Shown here piece by piece: positions 1-6,514 of a stretch of DNA of 20,815 nt; the first letter of the stretch is position 1, and each line of letters starts with the position of its first letter. The stretch covers positions 1 to 20,815 of the forward strand of contig DBXO01000007.1 of NCBI GenBank assembly GCA_002309635.1, given 5' to 3'. The translations under genes and the position numbers were made by a program. This DNA is from Ruminococcus flavefaciens. Its GTDB lineage: Bacteria; Bacillota; Clostridia; Oscillospirales; Ruminococcaceae. The notes beneath the pieces were generated by a model that did no database searches, was not told the origin of the DNA, and saw only the letters and a list, made by a program, of their open reading frames with translations.

Positions 1-632
1 ACAGTCTTATAGTGTACCATATTGTCGGCAGCGGTGATAGGTTCGCTTTCACGGAACTCTATCTCGTTCTGAGCCGGACCGTGTTTATGACATGAGCTTT
101 TTGGGCTCATGCCCATTTCTTCGAGGGAGAGGCATATCTCACGTCTTGCGTTTTCGCATCTGTCAAGCGGGGCAACATCAAGATAGCCGCCCTTGTCGTG
201 GGGGATCTTGGTAGGCTCGCCGCGCTCGTCGAGCTCAAAGAGGTAAAATTCGCATTTGGTGCCCATTTCGCAGGAATATCCGTCAAGTCGGAGCTGATTT
301 ATGTAGCTTGTCAGTTCTGTACGCATATCGCCAACGTAGTCGCTTCCGTCCGTGTTCTTAAGCGAGCAGAAGAAGCGGACAACACGTCCCGACTTGGGTC
401 TCCAGGGGAGAACGGACAGGGTAGAAATATCGGGAACGAGGAGAAGATCAGAGCAGCCCTCGGCGATGCATGAAGCGTCGAAGGGTATGCCGAATTCAAA
501 TGCTCTCGGCAGTTCATTGGGCATTATAGCCACGTTTTTGAGATTGCCGAACATATCGCAGAAAGTAAGTCTTATAAATTTTACGTCGTTCTCTTCAACG
601 AATTTAAGTATCTCTTTAGGAGAAAAGCTCAT
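1..632 (-). CDS. Glutamine synthetase family protein, divergent (C-terminal part outside window)
   Basis: The frame is open from ATG at 632 to the window edge, giving 210 N-terminal residues of a family usually about 440 long. An SD GGAGGT lies 7 bases before the ATG. The N-terminal beta-grasp (about 15-90) is recognisable by VKFIRLTFCDMFGNLKNVAI and LPWRPKSGRVVRFFC; the start of the catalytic domain shows GTKCEFYLFE (124-133), YLDVAPLD (150-157) and GPAQNEIEF (185-193). Family members make glutamine from glutamate, ammonia and ATP. Here two glutamates that normally bind metal are lysines: K126 in place of E in PECEFF, and K183 in place of E in HHEVAPGQ. The partner glutamates E128 and E190 are kept. 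The segment after FDAS is also shorter than in ordinary GSI. It is therefore a paralogue whose activity cannot be assumed; the family call is firm, the reaction is not. Confidence 0.88.
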   Translation of the reverse strand, partial: MSFSPKEILKFVEENDVKFIRLTFCDMFGNLKNVAIMPNELPRAFEFGIPFDASCIAEGCSDLLLVPDISTLSVLPWRPKSGRVVRFFCSLKNTDGSDYVGDMRTELTSYINQLRLDGYSCEMGTKCEFYLFELDERGEPTKIPHDKGGYLDVAPLDRCENARREICLSLEEMGMSPKSSCHKHGPAQNEIEFRESEPITAADNMVHYKT

Positions 633-804
633 TGAAAGACCTCCAGTTTATATTTGTAGGAGACGCCGCTCACGGCGTTCCGTAAGCCATTAGCCGTTAG
701 CTTTTTGCTATTGGAATTAAGAGCTAAGAACAAAAAATATGCAGGGGCTGTCTCTGACAGTCCGCAACTTACCTGATTTAGGGAGCGGTGTCTTCTATGT
801 CCCG
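633..804. repeat. Intergenic repeats: two inverted repeats and degenerate 7-base repeats
   Basis: The gap between the two flanking minus-strand genes holds no ORF. It contains a small palindrome, ACGCCG-CTCA-CGGCGT (about 663-678). Next comes a run of degenerate heptamers at 685-726, beginning AGCCATT, AGCCGTT, AGCTTTT. An inverted repeat CTGTC-TCT-GACAG lies at 748-760. On the minus strand the last is followed 10 bases later by six T, too far for a convincing intrinsic terminator. Function unknown. Confidence 0.5.
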
Positions 805-1170
805 TTATTCACCGTATGGGAAATAATGCTCAGGCTTTGATTGAAATTCAGACAGCCTTGTAATTTTGTCGTCATTATCAAAATCAGCTATGGTCACACC
901 GTCAAAGCCGTCAACATTTCCGTCATACACGCATTTGAAGTACCATTCCGCTACTAAGGTTTTATCACGAGCGATAGTACGTTTTATAGTCCATTCAAGA
1001 ACTCTGCCGCGGCGATTTCATTCATTGAACCAGCGTATTATCTGTGATATACCGTGATATTCGGGGCCGTAGCATTCACTGTAAATAACACTGTCTGCAA
1101 ATGTATCTTTTATTACAGAAACATCAGAATCTAACCATGCCTGAAAGTATTGTCTTAAAACTGCTTCCAT
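805..1170 (-). pseudogene. NTF2/SnoaL-like protein gene interrupted by an in-frame TGA
   Basis: Reading from ATG at 1170 gives 50 residues, a TGA at 1020-1018, then 70 more in the same frame to TAA at 805-807, for 121 codons. The sequence across the stop is coherent: IIRWFNE, stop, NRRGRVLEW, then VAEWYFKCVYDGNVDGFDG and EFQSKPEHYFPYGE at the end. This reads like a small nuclear transport factor 2 or SnoaL-type cone-fold protein, a family of about 120-130 residues with varied, often unknown functions. A tryptophan would fit at the stop (WFNEWN), so one G-to-A change (TGG to TGA) is the simplest explanation. Other genes here use TGG for Trp and TGA as a true stop, which argues against recoding. 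No SD-like start exists just after the stop. It is probably a recent pseudogene, or a base error in the assembly. Confidence 0.72.
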
Positions 1171-1218
1171 ATTTTTATCGTTTGCATATTTGGCTTGTAT
1201 TGGCTTTCAGCTGTTCAC

Positions 1219-2313
1219 TTAAACGTTAAATCTGAACAGAACTATATCTCCGTCCTGCATAACGTATTCCTTGCCTTCAAGGCGTACAAGACCCTTTTCC
1301 TTGGCGGCAGCCATGCTTCCGCAGGTCATAAGGTCGTCGTAGGAGATGACTTCTGCACGGATAAAGCCCTTCTCGAAGTCGGTGTGTATCTTACCCGCAG
1401 CCTGAGGAGCCTTAGTGCCCTTGGTGATAGTCCATGCGCGGACCTCCTGCTTTCCTGCGGTGAGGTAGGAGATAAGTCCCAGGAGAGAATAGCCCTCCTT
1501 GATGATACGGTTGAGACCTGATACTTCAAGACCCAGCTCGCTGAGGAACATGGCCTTGTCCTCCTCGCCCATATCCGATATCTCAGCCTCTATCTGAGCG
1601 CAGATAGGCAGTACAGCGGAGTGCTCCTCCTCTGCAAGCTTGCATACAGCCTTGTAGTTCTCATTGGTCTCGATATTGTTTGTGAAGTCCTCCTCGCTGA
1701 GGTTAGCCGCATAGATAACAGGCTTTGCAGATAGCAGGGGAGTAGATTTTATAAGCTCTCTTTCCTCGTCAGTGAAATCAAAGCCTCTTGCTGACTTGCC
1801 GTTTTCAAGGTGAGCCTTGAGTCTTTCGAGGAACTCAGCCTCCGCAAGGTACTTCTTATCGCCCTTTGCAGCCTTTTTAGCGCGGTCGATACGTCTGTCT
1901 ACCATTTCGATATCGGAGAAGATAAGCTCCAGATTGATAGTTTCGATGTCGCGGAGGGGATTGATGCTTCCGTCAACGTGGATAATGTTGGGGTCCTCAA
2001 AGCATCTTACAACGTGAACGATAGCGTCCACCTCACGGATATCCGCAAGGAACTTGTTTCCGAGACCTTCGCCCTTTGAGGCGCCCTTTACGAGACCTGC
2101 AATGTCCACGAATTCAAGAGTAGCGGGTGTGAACTTATCAGGCTCATACATTTCTGCCAGCTTGTCGAGCCTTTCATCGGGAACAGAAACGATACCAACG
2201 TTTTTCTCGATAGTGCAGAAGGGGTAGTTTGCGGATTCAGCACCTGCGTTAGTAAGTGCGTTGAAAAGAGTACTTTTGCCCACATTGGGCAGACCAACCA
2301 TGCCAAGCTTCAT
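1219..2313 (-). CDS. ychF: Redox-regulated ATPase YchF (Obg-family P-loop protein)
   Basis: The protein has 364 residues, the normal YchF length. It carries the P-loop GLPNVGKS (7-14), the switch motif DIAG (70-73), and NLSE (204-207) in place of the NKxD of true GTPases. That change is the family hallmark of ATP preference. The C-terminal TGS domain runs from about 280 and ends in DGDIVLFRFNV. YchF binds ribosomes and has been linked to translation and stress responses, but its precise role is unsettled. The gene appears to stand alone: the upstream gap (2314-2496) holds hairpins and the downstream neighbour is the broken NTF2-like gene. The SD before ATG is weak (AAAGG). Nothing in the sequence is unusual. 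Confidence 0.97.
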   Translation of the reverse strand: MKLGMVGLPNVGKSTLFNALTNAGAESANYPFCTIEKNVGIVSVPDERLDKLAEMYEPDKFTPATLEFVDIAGLVKGASKGEGLGNKFLADIREVDAIVHVVRCFEDPNIIHVDGSINPLRDIETINLELIFSDIEMVDRRIDRAKKAAKGDKKYLAEAEFLERLKAHLENGKSARGFDFTDEERELIKSTPLLSAKPVIYAANLSEEDFTNNIETNENYKAVCKLAEEEHSAVLPICAQIEAEISDMGEEDKAMFLSELGLEVSGLNRIIKEGYSLLGLISYLTAGKQEVRAWTITKGTKAPQAAGKIHTDFEKGFIRAEVISYDDLMTCGSMAAAKEKGLVRLEGKEYVMQDGDIVLFRFNV

Positions 2314-2394
2314 ATTTATTTCTTACCTTTCTCATATGTTTCCCCACCTTTGCGTTGTTTCCGGGGTGAATACATGTATTTTTATTGAGGAGGA

Positions 2395-2448
2395 CCCTTT
2401 TGAAAAAGGGGCTCGGGGAAGAACCTTTCCTCAGAAAGGTTTTCCCCG
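2395..2448. repeat. Paired palindromes between the EAL gene and ychF
   Basis: Two hairpins sit side by side. The first is CCCTTT-TGAA-AAAGGG (2395-2410). The second is a long stem: CGGGGAA (2414-2420) pairs with TTCCCCG (2442-2448), followed after one bulged G by AACCTTTC (2422-2429) with GAAAGGTT (2434-2441). They lie just downstream of the EAL gene on the minus strand and could end its transcript, although the T-run is inside the second hairpin on that strand rather than after it. The compact double-hairpin layout also fits a dispersed palindromic repeat. The rest of the 2314-2496 gap shows no recognised promoter. Confidence 0.6.
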
Positions 2449-2496
2449 ATAAAAGTACACATACTCAGCAGAAAAAACACAAGGCGGGGAGAATAG

Positions 2497-5235
2497 TTAA
2501 TTATTAGCGTAGGTGGTACGCTTATTGTTTACAAGTGAAGTAACGTTTGAGTTCTGTATCTGAACATCGCCGGTACCAGTACCGATATCCTTAGGATTTC
2601 CGGCATAAACAGTCATGGAAACCTCGGAATCTATTATGGTTACATTGCCCGTACCGAGAGCGTCGCCGATACCTGTGACCTCATCGCCCTCAGAGTCAAT
2701 AGTGACAGAGGCATTCTTTATCTTTGTATTGATATTGCCCCTGATAGCGCCGATACAGGAGTGTTTAGCAGAGCGCATCTTCATGCTTATCTTGCCCTGC
2801 TTGATGTAGATACTGCCCTCGCCGTCCTCAAGAACGCCGATACCGACAGCCTGAGCGCCCGTACAGGACATTACAATATCAGCGTCGGAGCTGATAGTTG
2901 ATATACCTCTGCAGCTGCCTATACCCGTTACCTTGATACCGGATATGGTAATATCGAGAGAGCAGTTTTCGCCGATATCGATGTTGGCGTCGCCGTTGAA
3001 GCTGCCGATAGCAAGACCGTTGTGTGAGTACATGAATATTTTTATCTTGCCAGAGCGGAGGTTTATATCAGAGTCGTCATCGTTCTGACCGCCGCCGATA
3101 CACAGGGCTTCAACGCTGTTGGAGATTATCTCGAGAGTGCCGCCGAAGTCGATAGTGATATCGCCGTAGCCGTGGTCGTAGTCGTTTCCGATACCGATAC
3201 CCTCGGAGGCGTAGCAGTCGATAGTGAGGTTGCCTTTGCCGCCGAGCTCGAACTGTGAGCCCATAGGAACGTAGATACCCGAGTAGCTGAGCTTGTTGTT
3301 CTTGACAACGTTAAGGACAAGTCTTGCGTATTCGCCCACAACGATAGTTGGCTTGCTGTTGCCGCTTATCATATTTACGTTTTTCAGCGTCAGCTCACAG
3401 CTGTGGTTATCCATGACGGATATATTCATCTTGACCTGTTTATCGGGATCGCCCACGATAGTGAGCTTGCTCTGATAAACATGGATATCGGTGTATTTTT
3501 CAAGGGCCAGCTTGAGGAGATCGAGCTCTGTGTCGTTCTGAGCAGCATATATCTTCTTGACGCCGTCGGGACGTGTCTCAAGATTGGTCTTGATGATCTC
3601 GTCCTTGATATCGGCAGAGATGCTGTTGAGGAACAGGGGCTTCGGCTTTGAGGTATAATAGCCCTGAACCAGGTCAACACCAAGTCGAATAACCGTCTTC
3701 AGCTCCTGAACGGTCTCCACGCCCTCTGCAAGGGATTGCAGCTGGTTCTCGTGGCAGAACTCGATAATGGAAGTAACGAGCTGCTGCTTTTTGAGGTCGT
3801 TGTGGATATCGCTGATGAGCGAGCGGTCTATCTTTATGTAATCGGGCGAATAGTGGAGCAGATTCGAGGTATTTGAATAGCCTGTTCCGTAATCGTCGAT
3901 AGCGAGCGTGCAGTGTGCAAAGCCGCAGCGCTTTTTCAGTATCTCGATATTTTCGTTTGAAGCGGCGGACTGCTCAACTATCTCGATGACTGTCTTTTCA
4001 AGAAGCTCGCCGTATGTCAGGTACAGCTCGTTAAAGTCCTCGTCGGTGAGGAGGTGGCTCGGCAGGCAGTTGATAAACAGCTTGCGCTTGTCGAATATCT
4101 GCTGATTGTCGCTGAGAAGCTTCATAGTGTTGAAGAATGTGAGCTTCTCGATAGCGTACAGGTCGTTCTGAGCGGCAGCTATCTTAAGTATCTGGGTAGG
4201 AGCCATTTTTATATCGCCGACAGTACGCATAAGTGCTTCATAGCCTACAATCTCGCCTGTCTGAGTTTCAACGATAGGCTGAAGGTGATAGGTGAGCAGA
4301 TTTTCCTGTACGATGCGTGAAAAGGTCTGCGCATTGCGGTATGAGTCCTTTTCGCGGATATAGTTCTCCTCTGAGTACCAGTTTATGACCGAGCGCTTGT
4401 CCGTTCTCGCCTCAAAGAGGGCGAACTCGGAATAATTTACCAGCATGTTGAAGTCGGAGGCTTCCTCGGGATAGGAGGCACAGCCTGTTGACAGGCTTAT
4501 GCGGCTCTTATCGGAAATATCTATTATTTCGCCGAAATCATCGGTGAGAGTACAGTTCTGAACAGCCTCGCCCATGCTGTTGAGGATATTGTATATGCTC
4601 ATTTTGTCGCAGTCGCAGAAAAATACGCATATTTCGTAATTTGACTTTGAGCCGATGATGATAGTATCGCTCTCAAAGCTTTTAAGTGCCTCAGCCACCG
4701 AAGTGATACAGCTGTTGGTATTGTCAACTGTAAGATACGAGCCCAGCTTGTCTATGCCGTTGATGAATATAGTGGCAAGACAGGCCTGCTGAACATCGGG
4801 AAGTATCTTCTTTATCTTCTGCGAGAACGAGGGGAAGGAAGGCAGGCGTGTGACAGGATCATACTCCACGAAAGCCTGACGGTCGCTTATTTCGGATATC
4901 TGTCTTGTAAAGTCCTGGATAAAGCCAAGCCATACGTCGCTGCTTTCGTAGACGTTCATTTTTACAAAGCGTGAGATATTTCCGTCGGTAAATTTATAGA
5001 TATGCTTCTGTCCCTCTACAGGGTTCTTCGAGATCTTTTCAAGGAGATCGAAAAACTCGAATTCGTTGATCTTTTCACTTGGACAGCCGAGGATATGACA
5101 GGCAACAGAGTCGAGGTAAGCGGTTTTTTCCTTTGCTATATAGGTAAATGCACCTATGTTGCCGACAAACTGCTGAAAGACCTGCCAGTCATGGCTTAGC
5201 GCGGGAGGAGTTGTGCTGAAATCAAATATACCCAT
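2497..5235 (-). CDS. EAL-domain c-di-GMP phosphodiesterase with C-terminal beta-solenoid
   Basis: This 912-residue soluble protein has no signal peptide or membrane segment. The order is a PAS-like region (about 15-115), a GGDEF-like domain (about 122-290) whose signature is replaced by SNYEI (198-202), and an EAL domain (about 305-535). The EAL catalytic set is complete: E333 in YEALMR, N389, E418/E421, D447 and D448 in DDYGTGYS, K468, E504 in AEGVET and Q524. It should therefore hydrolyse cyclic-di-GMP to pGpG and not make it. After a linker, residues about 590-912 form a repetitive beta-rich tract with at least eight units of 27-32 residues, each opening with an IG or GIG turn (679, 711, 741, 770, 797, 826, 854, 882). 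This looks like a right-handed beta-helix of the kind usually found in secreted or surface proteins. The start at 5235 is preceded by AAGGAG. A consensus promoter lies about 110 bases upstream. The solenoid's ligand is unknown. Confidence 0.9.
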   Translation of the reverse strand: MGIFDFSTTPPALSHDWQVFQQFVGNIGAFTYIAKEKTAYLDSVACHILGCPSEKINEFEFFDLLEKISKNPVEGQKHIYKFTDGNISRFVKMNVYESSDVWLGFIQDFTRQISEISDRQAFVEYDPVTRLPSFPSFSQKIKKILPDVQQACLATIFINGIDKLGSYLTVDNTNSCITSVAEALKSFESDTIIIGSKSNYEICVFFCDCDKMSIYNILNSMGEAVQNCTLTDDFGEIIDISDKSRISLSTGCASYPEEASDFNMLVNYSEFALFEARTDKRSVINWYSEENYIREKDSYRNAQTFSRIVQENLLTYHLQPIVETQTGEIVGYEALMRTVGDIKMAPTQILKIAAAQNDLYAIEKLTFFNTMKLLSDNQQIFDKRKLFINCLPSHLLTDEDFNELYLTYGELLEKTVIEIVEQSAASNENIEILKKRCGFAHCTLAIDDYGTGYSNTSNLLHYSPDYIKIDRSLISDIHNDLKKQQLVTSIIEFCHENQLQSLAEGVETVQELKTVIRLGVDLVQGYYTSKPKPLFLNSISADIKDEIIKTNLETRPDGVKKIYAAQNDTELDLLKLALEKYTDIHVYQSKLTIVGDPDKQVKMNISVMDNHSCELTLKNVNMISGNSKPTIVVGEYARLVLNVVKNNKLSYSGIYVPMGSQFELGGKGNLTIDCYASEGIGIGNDYDHGYGDITIDFGGTLEIISNSVEALCIGGGQNDDDSDINLRSGKIKIFMYSHNGLAIGSFNGDANIDIGENCSLDITISGIKVTGIGSCRGISTISSDADIVMSCTGAQAVGIGVLEDGEGSIYIKQGKISMKMRSAKHSCIGAIRGNINTKIKNASVTIDSEGDEVTGIGDALGTGNVTIIDSEVSMTVYAGNPKDIGTGTGDVQIQNSNVTSLVNNKRTTYANN

Positions 5236-5303
5236 ATTTCTCCTTATACCGAGAAAACTGCCTTATACAGGGATAAAGCAGCTTCTGTGCGTACCTGCGT
5301 TTA

Positions 5304-5322
5304 ACGGTCAGCAGGAGACCGT
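5304..5322 (-). other. Small hairpin in the leader of the EAL-solenoid gene
   Basis: ACGGTC (5304-5309) and GACCGT (5317-5322) form a 6-bp stem with a 7-base loop within the roughly 105-base untranslated leader. I compared the leader by eye with the GEMM-type c-di-GMP riboswitch pattern and could not match its conserved core, so no riboswitch is called. Confidence 0.35.
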
Positions 5323-5346
5323 GATAACGTTCATTTATACACTTTT

Positions 5347-5375
5347 ATTATACTACATGAGGGCAAAAATGTCAA
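5347..5375 (-). promoter_or_regulatory. Consensus sigma-A promoter for the EAL-solenoid gene
   Basis: On the minus strand, TTGACA (5375-5370), a 17-base spacer and TATAAT (5352-5347) match the vegetative consensus exactly. It starts right after the rpoD terminator and points to the EAL gene, giving a leader of about 105 bases. This makes the EAL gene independent of the rpoD operon and probably well expressed under the housekeeping sigma factor. Confidence 0.9.
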
Positions 5376-5402
5376 TAAAAAAGCCGCCATTTCCGGCGGC
5401 TC
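5376..5402 (-). terminator. Intrinsic terminator after rpoD
   Basis: On the minus strand, AGCCGCC and GGCGGCT (arms at 5401-5395 and 5388-5382) form a GC-rich 7-bp stem with a 6-base loop, directly followed by a T-rich tract (TTTTTATT). It sits about 20 bases past the rpoD stop and ends the dgt-dnaG-rpoD unit. Confidence 0.92.
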
Positions 5403-5421
5403 TGAAATGCTTATGTAGGTA

Positions 5422-6501
5422 TCAGTCAAGGAAGTCCTTGACCTTTTTGCTTCTGCTGGGGTGACGGAGCTTTCTGAGCGCCTTTGCTTCGATCTGACGT
5501 ATACGCTCACGGGTAACGTCGAAACGCTGGCCTACCTCCTCAAGAGTGCGTGACTTGCCGTCCTCAAGGCCGAAACGGAGCTTGAGCACCTTTGCCTCGC
5601 GGTCTGTGAGAGTTGAGAGCACCTCGTTGAGCTGCTCCTTAAGGAGAGTATGTGAAGCGGCCTCCGCAGGAGCGGGAGCGTCATCATCGGGGATAAAGTC
5701 GCCGAGGTGGCTGTCCTCCTCCTCACCGATAGGAGTTTCAAGGGAAACGGGGTCCTGAGCCACACGCATGATCTCTCTTACCTTGTCCACGGGCATATTG
5801 AGCTTTTCGGCTATTTCCTCGGGGCTTGGGTCGTGACCGTTTTCATGGAGGAGCTGGCTTGAGACCTTCTTAACCTTGGTTATAGTCTCCACCATATGAA
5901 CGGGTATACGTATAGTTCTTGCCTGATCGGCGATAGCACGCGTTATAGCCTGTCTTATCCACCATGTAGCGTATGTGGAGAATTTGAAGCCCTTGGTATA
6001 ATCAAACTTTTCAACGGCCTTTATAAGACCGAGATTGCCCTCCTGAATGAGGTCGAGGAACTGCATGCCCCTGCCCACGTACTTTTTGGCGATGGAAACG
6101 ACAAGACGGAGATTTGCTTCGGAAAGGCGCTTTTTAGCGTAGGGGTCGCCCTTTGCCATTCTCTGTGCAAGCTCTATCTCCTCCTCGGTAGTAAGGAGCG
6201 GGACACGTCCTATCTCCTTGAGGTAGATCTTTACAGGGTCATCGATAGCGATACCCTCGGTTGAAAGAGCCATTTCGAGGTCGTCGGTCAGGTTTGAATC
6301 GAGGCCTATCTTAAGGTCGGCGTCGAGATTCATATCCTCTACTATCTCGATATTGAGGTTTTCGCAGTTTTCATAGAAGGTATCGATCTGATCAACGTTG
6401 AAATCAAGCTCCTCCAGCGCGTCTGTGATCTCCTTTGTGGTGAGCTTGCCGTTGGCCTTGCCCTGTTCCATAAGGGCTTCGATGGTATTTTTCTTTTCCA
6501 T
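5422..6501 (-). CDS. rpoD: RNA polymerase primary sigma factor (sigma-70/SigA)
   Basis: The start is placed at 6501 (MEKKNTIEAL), 9 bases after AGGAGG; a longer in-frame reading from 6555 would overlap dnaG and lacks family similarity. The 359 residues comprise a short region 1.1 (1-55); region 1.2 with DDPVKIYLKEIGRVPLLT (87-104); region 2 with NLRLVVSIAKKY (130-141), the promoter -10 reading and melting segment FSTYATWWIRQAI (174-186); region 3; and region 4.2 with the helix-turn-helix LEEVGQRFDVTRERIRQIEA (320-339). This is the housekeeping sigma factor that directs RNA polymerase to TTGACA/TATAAT sites like those seen in this window. The lack of a long non-conserved insert before region 2 is typical of Gram-positive SigA. 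It is the last gene of the operon, 13 bases after dnaG. Confidence 0.98.
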   Translation of the reverse strand: MEKKNTIEALMEQGKANGKLTTKEITDALEELDFNVDQIDTFYENCENLNIEIVEDMNLDADLKIGLDSNLTDDLEMALSTEGIAIDDPVKIYLKEIGRVPLLTTEEEIELAQRMAKGDPYAKKRLSEANLRLVVSIAKKYVGRGMQFLDLIQEGNLGLIKAVEKFDYTKGFKFSTYATWWIRQAITRAIADQARTIRIPVHMVETITKVKKVSSQLLHENGHDPSPEEIAEKLNMPVDKVREIMRVAQDPVSLETPIGEEEDSHLGDFIPDDDAPAPAEAASHTLLKEQLNEVLSTLTDREAKVLKLRFGLEDGKSRTLEEVGQRFDVTRERIRQIEAKALRKLRHPSRSKKVKDFLD

Positions 6502-6514
6502 TTTATTTATCCTC

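Noticed and set aside
663..760. CRISPR-like array
   Set aside because: The repeats are 7 bases, degenerate and without spacers; no cas genes are present.
740..765. Intrinsic terminator after the NTF2-like pseudogene
   Set aside because: The stem is only 5 bp and the T-run begins about 10 bases beyond it, so it is reported only as an inverted repeat.
1018..1020. TGA read as tryptophan or selenocysteine
   Set aside because: Neighbouring genes use TGG for Trp and end in TGA (dgt and the kinase), the site lacks a recognisable SECIS hairpin, and the protein family has no Cys/Sec site here.
5236..5346. c-di-GMP riboswitch upstream of the EAL-solenoid gene
   Set aside because: The GEMM core with its GNNA tetraloop and receptor could not be recognised by eye; only a simple hairpin is visible.
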